The position numbers and the translations under genes were made by a program. Shown in pieces: positions 49,090-57,756 of a DNA stretch of 64,000 nucleotides. A model generated the notes under the pieces. It saw nothing but the letters and a program-made list of their open reading frames with translations, did not search any database and was not told where the DNA came from. Every line of letters starts with the position of its first letter. The first letter of the stretch is position 1. The DNA is from an uncultured Clostridia bacterium (lineage in GTDB: Bacteria > Bacillota > Clostridia > Oscillospirales > Oscillospiraceae). The stretch lies in NCBI GenBank assembly GCA_945873695.1, contig CAMCDX010000001.1, positions 1-64,000 of the forward strand, given 5' to 3'.

Positions 49090-49929
49090 TTAGACACAAA
49101 AGCCGGGGGCCACGCCGCGCGAAAAGTCCGCGGAGTTATAGTTGGCGCTGCCGCCGGTGCCGACAAGGCAGAAAATGGTGGAGTTGCCGGAATAGACGGA
49201 CCGGCACCACGCATAGGCCGCCGTGCCGGTGGCGTTGTGCTTGTAATGGATCTTGCTGTTGCCCGCCTTGTAATAGTCATACTGGGCCTGGTAATTCTGC
49301 TCCGCGCTTTTGGCGTAGGTCCTGGCGCCGTGGTATTCAAACTCCGAAAGCAGGAACAGGTAATCGGTGGTACTGGTGACATAACTGGCGGTGTTGGATC
49401 CGCCGCCGGTGTTGTCGCTGTACTTGGTCACCGCTTTCATCACAGCCCGCAGGTCAGCCGGCAAGGCTGCCAACAGACTGCCGGAGGGCGGGCTGGTGGG
49501 GGTGCCGCTGTTGCCCAGCAGGGTCTTTCTCATACTGGAACCGTTCCACCCGCCGCTGTTTGTGTTGCTGGCGTTCATCTGGAAATAAGACGCGGAGGAT
49601 CCGCTGCTGCCGTAATTGCTATCGCAGAGGGCAATATGTACGCCGCTGATCTTTCCGATCTTGAAATGGATCCGGTTGGCGCCCTCTCTTCTGCTGTTGT
49701 GGTTAAAGCCCAAAACAAAGGCGTCCACGGACAGGTTGGAGAAAGTGGTGTTTCCCACCGCGCCGTTGATGGTGATGGTTTTGGTATCGCCCACAGCCCA
49801 ATACTTCTCAGCAAGTCCCATTTGGCTGACCTTGCTGATCGTCTCCCAGCTGTTGTTGTTCAGCACCGGGTCGACCAACATTGGAGCCTCATGGGTTTCT
49901 CCCTTACGCATGAATAAACAGTTACCCAT
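49090..49929 (-). CDS. tail-associated DUF6273-like protein
   Basis: WAVGDTKTITINGAVGNTTFSNLSVDAFVLGFNHN...; start trimmed. Confidence 0.6.
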   Translation of the reverse strand: MGNCLFMRKGETHEAPMLVDPVLNNNSWETISKVSQMGLAEKYWAVGDTKTITINGAVGNTTFSNLSVDAFVLGFNHNSRREGANRIHFKIGKISGVHIALCDSNYGSSGSSASYFQMNASNTNSGGWNGSSMRKTLLGNSGTPTSPPSGSLLAALPADLRAVMKAVTKYSDNTGGGSNTASYVTSTTDYLFLLSEFEYHGARTYAKSAEQNYQAQYDYYKAGNSKIHYKHNATGTAAYAWCRSVYSGNSTIFCLVGTGGSANYNSADFSRGVAPGFCV

Positions 49930-50657
49930 CACGCAACCCCCTTGAGAATGAGTGTGGTTTTGTCGAACAGTGCGTTGCTTGGAAGTACCAAAGCGGGGCG
50001 GATGCCATACGAGTTGGAGCAGCCGCTGCCGCCGCAACTGCCGTCGGTGCTGACGCACCAGGCGCTGCCGGTGCCGTTGGCGTACGGGGAGCGGAGCCAC
50101 CAGCTGGCGGCCGCCCCGTTGAGGTAGCCGATACGCTTACTGTCGGTTGCTGCGGTCCCGCTGAAGTATGACAGGCAGGCACCGTCAATGGGGAAATACC
50201 TGTTGGTGCTCTGCGTCCAGCCTACCTCATAACCAGACAGCAGGAAGATCTTCGCAGCCAAACCGTTTGCTCCAGAAGCAACGGCAGAGTTGGCGGTTCC
50301 GTTTACATACGGAATCTTCACTTCTTTGATTGCAGCCTGGATGTCGGAATCAAACAGGCCAAGGAACGTGCTGTTGAGATACGAATGGATGGTGGAAGCC
50401 TTGTAGCTGTTTCTGTTGGAGCTGTGCCACGCGCGAGAATCGAAGATATCTTTCCTAAGTAACCACGTTCCATCACAGCTTGCATCATACAGACTGGAAC
50501 CACTGGGAGCCCCCTGATTTACTACCAGATACTCCACAGCACTCCCGTTCTCCATCAGGTACACGGAAGAACCAACAGAAAGTGTGCTTGCAAGAATACC
50601 CGTCATAGGAGCGGTTAGATTTTGGACCTCTTTGCTCAACAGGACATGCCCCATCAC
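49929..50657 (-). CDS. tail-associated DUF6273/C-type-lectin-like protein
   Basis: AASWWLRSPYANGTGSAWCVSTDGSCGGSGCSNSYGIRPALVLP. Confidence 0.65.
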   Translation of the reverse strand: MMGHVLLSKEVQNLTAPMTGILASTLSVGSSVYLMENGSAVEYLVVNQGAPSGSSLYDASCDGTWLLRKDIFDSRAWHSSNRNSYKASTIHSYLNSTFLGLFDSDIQAAIKEVKIPYVNGTANSAVASGANGLAAKIFLLSGYEVGWTQSTNRYFPIDGACLSYFSGTAATDSKRIGYLNGAAASWWLRSPYANGTGSAWCVSTDGSCGGSGCSNSYGIRPALVLPSNALFDKTTLILKGVA

Positions 50658-51583
50658 GCTACCTCCACAACGATGGGTATACTTACAGTCGGTGCATCCC
50701 CGAAGATATAGAACGTGATACCGCCGTCATAGGTCTCCGCATACCCGTTGGTGATGTAGGTCAGGTACTGATTCTCCGCTTCCACAAAGGCCGCATAGCC
50801 ATCGGAAGTGCCGTCCCCGGTGTAGGCGTGGTCTACCTTGGCGGTGTGCTTTGCCAGAACGCCGGTGATGGGAACGGACTGGGACTTCACGCCAGTGTCC
50901 TCGTTCTCCGTCCATGTGGTGCCGATGGTGGCGGTGTAGGTCTTGACAGAACTGATTTCAGGAAGCTGCCCCGTCGGCACCTTTCCGTCTGTCCCCAGCG
51001 TTGCCACGCCGGATGCCGCGCCTTTTTCAGAGGAAGGGATGGCGCCCACCTGTTTCGCGTTATAGTCGCCTGCCTGCGGTACCACAGCTCCGTTTCTGCC
51101 GTTAAAGGACATGACGCCCCCTCCTGCTGCCGCTGCTGCCTGCTCCGACCAGTATTTCGCGTTGTTGGTGTCCTCCCCTTCCCGGGTCCCGGTACCGCCG
51201 ACCGCCCAGCTCTCGGACGCCTTGGCGCCGTTCTCGGACCTTGCCACGTACCCGGTCTCCAGGTCCTGCCGCTGCGTTTCCGCTTCCTGTCTCTGCTGCT
51301 CTGCCTCGGCACGTCCGCTCTCCGCCTGTGCTCTGGCTGTCTCCGCCTCCACACGCAGGTTTTCAGCGGCCACCCGCAGTGCCTCCGCAGCCTCGATGCC
51401 GCTCTCCGTCTGCTCCATGGCGGTGATGGCTTCCACCGCCTCGTTGTAGGCCGGAGCGATAAGCTCCCGCACCATGCGGTCAAAGACGGCCTTGTTCTGC
51501 GCCGGTGTTCCGCTCAGTACGTCAGGCGCCGCGCAAACGCCCTTTGTGTCCATCTGCTGTGTCGTGATCTTCTCCAGCGCCAT
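50654..51583 (-). CDS. phage tail fibre-like protein
   Basis: Coiled coil (EAAEALRVAAENLRVEAETARAQAESGRAEAEQQ), collagen/fibre-like FNGRNGAVVPQAGDY. Confidence 0.75.
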   Translation of the reverse strand: MALEKITTQQMDTKGVCAAPDVLSGTPAQNKAVFDRMVRELIAPAYNEAVEAITAMEQTESGIEAAEALRVAAENLRVEAETARAQAESGRAEAEQQRQEAETQRQDLETGYVARSENGAKASESWAVGGTGTREGEDTNNAKYWSEQAAAAAGGGVMSFNGRNGAVVPQAGDYNAKQVGAIPSSEKGAASGVATLGTDGKVPTGQLPEISSVKTYTATIGTTWTENEDTGVKSQSVPITGVLAKHTAKVDHAYTGDGTSDGYAAFVEAENQYLTYITNGYAETYDGGITFYIFGDAPTVSIPIVVEVA

Positions 51584-51595
51584 ACGCTATCACTC

Positions 51596-53461
51596 CTATC
51601 TCTTGTAATTCCCGCCCGGTTCCCGCCACTCCAGGCCGAATAGATACAGGCCAAATGGCTCGTTCAGCTCCTTGTTCTGGAGGCGGAACCGAACCTTGTC
51701 CACCTTCTTGATCTTGATCTTCCCGAAAAGGGTCCGTGGCGTCTGATCCGCGCTGAAGACGAACTTGGCGAAGTCGATGTAGCTCCAGTCGAAGTACCTG
51801 GCCCGCTCCTTGGCGTCAAATACCTGGCTCCAGATGCCCCGCTTCTGGGCGAAGATCTTCACGCCGGTGAGCACCGCCGCCGCCAGGCGGCAGCTGACGG
51901 AGGTGAAGGTCTTGCTGTGGAAGAAGGCCTTCCCGTCAAAGTCGCTGGTCTCCCAGTAGGCGTCGATGGCCTCTCCGTCGTCGTTGTAGCTCTCCGGGTC
52001 GTCCACGTTGGTGCCGAACCGCCGCAGCTTTCCGTCCGCCGTGCCGAAACACAGGGCGTCTCCGTCCACCCACAGCACCCGGGCCTGGATGCCCGGCCAG
52101 TAATAACATTCGTACTGGTAGCTGCTGTACGGGCTGTTTTTCTCATAAGTCCGCTGCTGCAGGTCCAGGAGATACAGGTCTCCCGCCAGACTCAGCACGT
52201 AAAAGTCCCGGTAGACCACCCCAAAGGCATCCTCCTTCCCGTCGGCCTCCTGGAGGGCGCTTCCGATGTAATAGCTCCGCTCCTGGCTGTACTTCTCCCC
52301 GGTCAGCTCTTCCGCCGTGATGGCGTATACCCCCTGGTTTGTCAGGAACAGGGGTTCCTTTCCGCAGAAGGCGAAGCTGTCCGTGGCCACAGCGTTCTCT
52401 CCAATGAGGGTGTTTGTGATGCGGAAGATGGCCTCTCCGCTATTGTCCAGGCTGCCGGTGCGGATCACCACGTTCCGCCCGTCCGCTGCGCCGTCCAGAA
52501 AGGCCGCCAGGGCATTGTTCAGTACGGCGTAGCCCACCACCCGGCTGCCGTCACGGCTGAGCTTGGTGTAGCTGGTGTCCGGGATGAAGGTAGGGTCCTC
52601 GTAGGCGCTGTAATAGTCCATGCCCGCCTGCTCTGGATTCCCGGAGAGGAATACCCGATCCGCCGCACCTCCCACGCCGTATACGGCAAACATCGTGCAG
52701 TGGTTCACCCGGTCCAGATATCCCTCCCTAGTCTTTGCCGCCGTGATCTTCACGTTGTCCTGGCCGGTCACAGGCGGTTTTCCCGGTGCCGTGGAGAATG
52801 TGACAGTCCCCTTGGCCCGATCCACGGTGAAGTCTGTCCCCTCTGTCTTTTCCACCCATTCTCCATCGGTGTTCATGACTTCCGCCGTCACCGGGTCGCT
52901 GTCCAGCTCCTCTGTGGTCAGCTGATAGGTCTTGTCCGTTTCCGTGCCCAGAAAGGACTCCGTCCACTTTCTGCTCAGCAGGTTCAGGGCCTCGTAGGTC
53001 GTTCCTCCACCGCTTGGATTCCTGCTGATGATAATGGTGGGCACCTTGGCGTTCTCGGACACCGCCGCCAGGGTGGTCCCGTCGTACACCTGATAGGTGG
53101 TCCCGTCCAGCAGATACAGCTTCTGGTCGAAGACGAAGCCCCGGCTCCTGGCATCCGCCATGGCGCCCAATTCCGTGAAGGCGGTCTCCCCATCCCAGCG
53201 GTACAGCTTGTCCCCGGCGTGGACCAGGGCCTCCTCCCCCAGGCGGTAAACGCCGTTGACGCGGCCGCCGTTTGGCGCCGTGGCCACGGTCTTATAGCCC
53301 ATGCGCTTTCGCACCTTGCCCACCTGGTCCCGGATCATGTTTGGCGCCGCCGGCGACCGTGACGGATCCACGTTGGTAGGCGAGTTGTTCATGTCCACAC
53401 CCCGGAAATAGTCAATGACGGTGGTGTACTTGGGAGATTCGCTGGGAATATCAAACGCCAT
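51596..53461 (-). CDS. phage tail/stabilisation structural protein
   Basis: RGVDMNNSPTNVDPSRSPAAPNMIRDQVGKVRKRMGYK; podovirus-like operon position; start trimmed. Confidence 0.65.
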   Translation of the reverse strand: MAFDIPSESPKYTTVIDYFRGVDMNNSPTNVDPSRSPAAPNMIRDQVGKVRKRMGYKTVATAPNGGRVNGVYRLGEEALVHAGDKLYRWDGETAFTELGAMADARSRGFVFDQKLYLLDGTTYQVYDGTTLAAVSENAKVPTIIISRNPSGGGTTYEALNLLSRKWTESFLGTETDKTYQLTTEELDSDPVTAEVMNTDGEWVEKTEGTDFTVDRAKGTVTFSTAPGKPPVTGQDNVKITAAKTREGYLDRVNHCTMFAVYGVGGAADRVFLSGNPEQAGMDYYSAYEDPTFIPDTSYTKLSRDGSRVVGYAVLNNALAAFLDGAADGRNVVIRTGSLDNSGEAIFRITNTLIGENAVATDSFAFCGKEPLFLTNQGVYAITAEELTGEKYSQERSYYIGSALQEADGKEDAFGVVYRDFYVLSLAGDLYLLDLQQRTYEKNSPYSSYQYECYYWPGIQARVLWVDGDALCFGTADGKLRRFGTNVDDPESYNDDGEAIDAYWETSDFDGKAFFHSKTFTSVSCRLAAAVLTGVKIFAQKRGIWSQVFDAKERARYFDWSYIDFAKFVFSADQTPRTLFGKIKIKKVDKVRFRLQNKELNEPFGLYLFGLEWREPGGNYKR

Positions 53462-53485
53462 TTTCTTCTCGCTCCTTTCCAATCA

Positions 53486-53605
53486 TTTTTGCCGCGGCGT
53501 GTACGTGGCAAAAATACATTGACCCAGCCGCCTTGGGCGGCGTTCACCAGTCCGCAGACTGGTGGTGGGGAATCCTCAAGGGGGAGCCTGCTCCCTCTTG
53601 ACGTT
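53486..53605. repeat. repeat D: array of short hairpins
   Basis: atttttgcc...ggcaaaaat; cgccttgggcgg; caccagtccgcagactggtg; caagggggagcctgctccctcttg. Confidence 0.75.
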
Positions 53606-53606
53606 T

Positions 53607-54266
53607 TTACCACCACCCCGTTGTGTTTTTTACCCTGCTGACTGTCCCGCCCTTCGGCTGCTCCCGGTAGCTCATCTGCAGCTTCAGCAGCCCGTCCTCG
53701 AACTCATTGCGGAACATGGTAGCCATGGCTAGTTCGTCCTCCTTGTAGAGCTCCGCCGCCATGTACAGCGGCACCAGGGCAGCCGCCTCCTCCGCCAGCT
53801 CCAGTTCCGTCTCCTCCGGCGTTGCCGCCGTGATCTTCACCGGATAGGCGTCGTACCAGACGGTGTAGGTGCCCGCCATGTCTCCCGGCAGGATCAGCAC
53901 GTCGTCCCCCTCCAGGTCCCAGTCCTGGGCCCTGCCGTAGCCGTCCTCCGTCTCCAGCATCAGCTGGTTTCGCTCGATGCACCGGAATCTGGGACAGTAT
54001 TCCGTCAGCGTGATGCGGTAGTTTTTTTCCACAGTGGGCAGCACCAGCTCCTCCCCACTCTCCGCCGCCGTCACGCCCGGCTGCAGCCGGATGCGGAAGG
54101 TCTTCAGAATGGGCCTGCCCACTGTGGTGATCTGGAGCATGGCCTCGTTGGCCTTCCCCGGCATGGCGTCAATGTAGTCCTGGTTCACATCGTCCACGTT
54201 GATGGATGCGCCCTCGTTGGAGAACATGGTCTGCAGCGCAATGAGCTTGCATTCTCCCCAATTCAC
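53607..54266 (-). CDS. phage head-tail adaptor-like protein
   Basis: ~220-aa protein between capsid and tail genes. Confidence 0.6.
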   Translation of the reverse strand: MNWGECKLIALQTMFSNEGASINVDDVNQDYIDAMPGKANEAMLQITTVGRPILKTFRIRLQPGVTAAESGEELVLPTVEKNYRITLTEYCPRFRCIERNQLMLETEDGYGRAQDWDLEGDDVLILPGDMAGTYTVWYDAYPVKITAATPEETELELAEEAAALVPLYMAAELYKEDELAMATMFRNEFEDGLLKLQMSYREQPKGGTVSRVKNTTGWW

Positions 54267-54285
54267 AAATGAATTCCTCCTTCAA

Positions 54286-54315
54286 AGAAAGGCCTGGGAA
54301 CCCCCAGGCCTTTCT
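54286..54315 (-). terminator. terminator after capsid gene
   Basis: agaaaggcctggg aacc cccaggcctttct, 13-bp perfect stem. Confidence 0.8.
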
Positions 54316-54331
54316 ATTCTTTGTTGCTCTA

Positions 54332-55339
54332 TCAGAGCGCAGAACCGCCGGTCATGCCGCCAACCGCGACGAACCGCCAGTCGGCAAAGCCGGCCGCGAA
54401 GCGGCCGCGGCCCTTCCACAGGTTGTTGTCGTTGTTGTCATCCAGCACGGAGCGGACGATCAGCTTCACACGGTCCTGGAAAATGGAGCCGTCCATATCC
54501 GCCAGGATCTTGCTGTCCAGCAGGAACCAGGGCTTGTCCGTGATACCGGCCTTCTCCAGCGCCTCGGTCAGATAGGGGTCCACCAGGATGTTCCAGCGGC
54601 CGTACTGCTGGTTGTAGGCGTTGGTGCTGTCGGTGGGGTTCTTGTCAGAGCCCACTGCCGCGAAGGCCTTGTCCTTCAGGACGCCGTCATTGGGGATCCA
54701 GATGGTGTCCGGGGCGATGTTCAGCAGCTCGCCGTTGTCGCCCACGGTGTTCTGCATCCGGGTCTCCAGCAGGCTCAGGTTGGCCGCCGTCAGGTCGCCG
54801 GTGAACAGGTTGGACTGGGCCTTGCCCTTCACCTTGGCGGGGTGGTCCTTGGCGAACAGGGCCTTGTGGTCCGCCGCTGCGCAGTCGAAGGTCTTGGCGC
54901 CGAACTGCACGGTGGTGCCGGTCAGGCCGCCCACATACATGGCCCGGCCATAGCGCTCCCGGGTACGGGCATAAGCGGTGATCAGCTTGTTGGCCCGCTT
55001 CTTCATGGTGCTCAGGCGGTTGTCCTCCACCAGCTCCTGGGTCACGGCGAACTGGTTCTTCCAGGTCTCGTTGACGATGTCCTTGGGGAAGCCCTCCTCA
55101 AAGCCGGTGTTGGGGTACTGGCCGCCTTCACCCACGGGCTCGAAGTCGTCCATGGCGGTCTCGCCGGTGTAGCGCTCCGCCCAGTGCTTGCTGTTCTCCA
55201 TGCGGAACAGGTTGGGCAGCAGGCTGGCCTGCTCCAGGGCCTCACCGCGCTTTTCCAGATAGCTCTTGATGGGGAACTGGCTCTTGCCGAACATGGAATC
55301 CACCACGCCGGAGCCAATGCTTACAGTTACGAAACTCAT
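54332..55339 (-). CDS. major capsid protein
   Basis: 335 aa, follows scaffold and decoration genes; ENRLSTMKKRANKLITAYARTRERYGRAMYVGG, DTIWIPNDGVLKDKAF. Confidence 0.75.
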   Translation of the reverse strand: MSFVTVSIGSGVVDSMFGKSQFPIKSYLEKRGEALEQASLLPNLFRMENSKHWAERYTGETAMDDFEPVGEGGQYPNTGFEEGFPKDIVNETWKNQFAVTQELVEDNRLSTMKKRANKLITAYARTRERYGRAMYVGGLTGTTVQFGAKTFDCAAADHKALFAKDHPAKVKGKAQSNLFTGDLTAANLSLLETRMQNTVGDNGELLNIAPDTIWIPNDGVLKDKAFAAVGSDKNPTDSTNAYNQQYGRWNILVDPYLTEALEKAGITDKPWFLLDSKILADMDGSIFQDRVKLIVRSVLDDNNDNNLWKGRGRFAAGFADWRFVAVGGMTGGSAL

Positions 55340-55357
55340 CGTTCTCTCTCCTCTCTC

Positions 55358-55741
55358 TTAGAACTTCACCAGCACGCCGGAACCGACGGCGGTGCCGTCC
55401 ATGCGGACGATCTCCGCCACGCCGGAGGCGGTGGTGGCCGTCACCTGCAGACCGTCGGTGTGCAGGGTCACCTTGCTGCCGATCTTCAGGTCGGTACCTA
55501 CGGCCTGCAGGGTGGTCTCAAAGGTCATGTAGTCCTGCACGGCGATGACCGGAGCCTCGCCGGCAGCGTTCTTGGGGCCAACCGCCACAAAGGCGGGCTT
55601 TGCGGCGGCTCCGCACTTGGTCAGCTTCCCGGCGCTGAGCACCAGCGCCTCGCCCAGCACGATGTCCTCACTGGCCGTCACGGGCAGATACTTGATGGGC
55701 GGGGTGTGACCCACGTCCATGCGAGAAAGCATAAAGCTCAT
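55358..55741 (-). CDS. head decoration-like (DUF2190-like) protein
   Basis: ~127 aa between scaffold and capsid; start trimmed to MSFMLSRMDVGH. Confidence 0.6.
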   Translation of the reverse strand: MSFMLSRMDVGHTPPIKYLPVTASEDIVLGEALVLSAGKLTKCGAAAKPAFVAVGPKNAAGEAPVIAVQDYMTFETTLQAVGTDLKIGSKVTLHTDGLQVTATTASGVAEIVRMDGTAVGSGVLVKF

Positions 55742-55773
55742 ATCGTCCTCTCTTTCTTCATATCCTTCGCTTT

Positions 55774-55875
55774 CGTCGTCACAAAGTCCGCTCCGCTTCG
55801 TTTCCACCTATGGTGAAAACTTCACGTGCTCCCTTGTTCCTCCTCTCCCCACCGCACATGTGCGGCGGGGTCCCC
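55774..55875. repeat. repeat A, copy A1
   Basis: cgtcgtcacaaagtccgct...gctcccttgttcctcctctccccaccgcacatgtgcggcgggg. Confidence 0.85.
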
Positions 55876-56012
55876 GGAAACGGCGAAAGCTCACTCATTT
55901 CGAAGCTCGTCCTCTCCCCACCGAACCCGCTCACCCGCAAGGGGTGCGCCGCATCCGTAAGCGGCAAAGCCGCCAACGGCTGCGCAGGCGCTGGGCTTCG
56001 GCGGGGGACCCC
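55876..56012. repeat. repeat A partial copy A1' with repeat B nested in its loop
   Basis: gctcgtcctctccccaccgaacccgct[..B..]cgctgggcttcggcgggggacccc. Confidence 0.75.
55933..55982. repeat. repeat B, copy B1
   Basis: acccgcaaggggtgcgccgcatccgtaagcggcaaagccgccaacggctg. Confidence 0.85.
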
Positions 56013-56015
56013 GCT

Positions 56016-56954
56016 TCATCCTTTCTTGATATCCTTCAGATACTTGGTGTACGCGGCCTTGATCTCCGCATCGGTAGCGTCCGGCATCATCTCCCGGTAG
56101 GCGTCCCGCATGTCCGCGGGCACCTCCACCGGCTCGCTTCCGCCGCCGGCAGGCACCGGGTTCAGGTGCTGCTTCCCGGCAACGCCGTGGACCGCCGCCG
56201 TCTTGGCCGCCGCGATCTTCCTGGCCTCGATCTCCTTCCGGTTGGCCAGATAGAAGGCGTCCTCAATGGTATTGCCCATCTGCACCAGCCGGTTGAAATC
56301 GTCTCGCGTGGGCAGGGCGATGATATCGTCCATGCTCTTGATCTCCGGCCAGGTGGCGGAGATGTTCTTGATAGCCGCGCCGATGGCCTCCTGGGCCTGC
56401 TGGTTGACAGCCCGGGCCCTCTCCTGCGCCGCCTGCATCTGGGCCCGCATCAGCTGCTCCCGGACGGGTCCCAGCTGCTGGTCCACGATGCCCCGGATGG
56501 TCTCCGGCTGGATGCCGGCCTGCTGCAGCTGCTCTGCCTGCCTGCGCCGCTCCTTCTCCGCCTGATAGGTCCGGAACTCCGCCTCGGTGGTGATGGGCTT
56601 CCCGGTGTAGGGGTTCGTCTGACCTGCGAACATCTCGGCAAAGATCTGATCCCTCCGCAGCTGTTCCTCCGCCTGACGCTCCTGCGCCTCCCTGGCCCGT
56701 CTGGCCTCCGCCTGGCGGTGCCGCTCCTCCGGGCTCATTTCCCGGCGTGCAGGATGCTCTGTGCCGCCTTCCGCCGCTCCCGGCTCCTGGGCCCCGCCGT
56801 CGCTTCCATCTTCGCTCTCAGCGGCCGTCTGGCTGCCTTCCGGCGGGTTTTCTGCGCCGCCTTCCGCTTCCGCGCCTTCCTGTTCCTCCGCCTGGGTCGC
56901 TTCCAGGCCGAAAGCCTCGGCATATTCCGGGCTGATATTCTCGGTGATCTCCAT
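56016..56954 (-). CDS. phage scaffolding protein
   Basis: Acidic N-terminus, long EA/QR-rich helix, position upstream of capsid; start trimmed. Confidence 0.7.
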   Translation of the reverse strand: MEITENISPEYAEAFGLEATQAEEQEGAEAEGGAENPPEGSQTAAESEDGSDGGAQEPGAAEGGTEHPARREMSPEERHRQAEARRAREAQERQAEEQLRRDQIFAEMFAGQTNPYTGKPITTEAEFRTYQAEKERRRQAEQLQQAGIQPETIRGIVDQQLGPVREQLMRAQMQAAQERARAVNQQAQEAIGAAIKNISATWPEIKSMDDIIALPTRDDFNRLVQMGNTIEDAFYLANRKEIEARKIAAAKTAAVHGVAGKQHLNPVPAGGGSEPVEVPADMRDAYREMMPDATDAEIKAAYTKYLKDIKKG

Positions 56955-56992
56955 TTTTGTATCCTCCTGTTCGATTTTTTCGCTATTCGATG

Positions 56993-57110
56993 CGTCGTCT
57001 GAGCAAAGTCCGCTCATCTCCGTTTCCGCCGATCGGCGAAAACTGCGCTCGCTCCCTTGCTCCTCCTCTCCCCACTGGAACCGCTCCGCTGGGTTCCAGC
57101 GGGGGCCCCG
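56993..57110. repeat. repeat A, copy A2
   Basis: cgtcgtctgagcaaagtccgct...gctcccttgctcctcctctccccactggaaccgctccgctgggttccagcgggg. Confidence 0.88.
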
Positions 57111-57138
57111 TGAGCAAATTTCCTAATCGGCGTCCGTT

Positions 57139-57282
57139 TTACTTGCCGCTCTTGTTGCCGGTCCGAAGGTCGCTGCCCGTGATGCGGGTGCTGCCCTTGG
57201 GAGCGGGCCGGCTGCCGTTGGGCGCCTTGATGTTCTGGGTGCCGCTGTTCTGGATGCGGCCGGTGTAGCCCTTGTTCTTCAT
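57139..57282 (-). CDS. small phage protein (47 aa)
   Basis: MKNKGYTGRIQNSGTQNIKAPNGSRPAPKGSTRITGSDLRTGNKSGK; below track length cutoff. Confidence 0.6.
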   Translation of the reverse strand: MKNKGYTGRIQNSGTQNIKAPNGSRPAPKGSTRITGSDLRTGNKSGK

Positions 57283-57301
57283 CTGCCTCTCTCCTTTCTC
57301 T

Positions 57302-57416
57302 CGTCGTCACAAAGTCCGCTCTGCTCATTCCCGCCTGCGGCAAGAATTCGCCACGCTACCTTGCTCCTCCTCTCCCCACCGAAACCGCTATGCTGGGTTT
57401 CGGCGGGGTGGCCCCT
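57302..57416. repeat. repeat A, copy A3
   Basis: cgtcgtcacaaagtccgct...ctaccttgctcctcctctccccaccgaaaccgctatgctgggtttcggcgggg. Confidence 0.88.
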
Positions 57417-57457
57417 TTTGGATGTTTCCGCTGTCCATGCGTAAATCAATGTTCAAG

Positions 57458-57593
57458 ATGGCTGGCTTCCCCGGGTGCGCCACTTGCGCAGCGCACCGGG
57501 GGAGGTACTTCGGGGTGAAAATCCGATGCCTCGCACCGGCAAAAGCCCCTCGGGTGCCGTGATGGCGGTCACGCACCCGGGGAAGCCAGCCAT
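57458..57593. repeat. repeat E: 136-bp element with 22-bp perfect terminal inverted repeats
   Basis: atggctggcttccccgggtgcg (57458..57479) / cgcacccggggaagccagccat (57572..57593). Confidence 0.9.
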
Positions 57594-57597
57594 ATCC

Positions 57598-57756
57598 TTA
57601 CAGGCGCTCTGTCTCTTTCTCCTGCTCCTTCCGAAGCCGCTTGTCAAACCGGGCACACTTGGGATTCCGGCAGACGTACACCGTCTCTCTGGTTCCGTCC
57701 TCTTTCTCCTCTACCCGGTAGATCACCATCTCAAGCCCGCACTGTTTACAAACCAC
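57598..57756 (-). CDS. small zinc-ribbon-like phage protein
   Basis: GTG start; VVCKQCGLEMVIYRVEEKEDGTRETVYVCRNPKCARFDKRL. Confidence 0.6.
   Translation of the reverse strand: MVCKQCGLEMVIYRVEEKEDGTRETVYVCRNPKCARFDKRLRKEQEKETERL

Noticed and set aside
49090-50657. Diversity-generating retroelement
   Set aside because: Candidate target-like C-termini exist, but no reverse transcriptase or template repeat is present in the window
57388-57656. Small ORFs across repeat E
   Set aside because: Encoded by inverted-repeat DNA; frame changes between overlapping ORFs and no start/SD support
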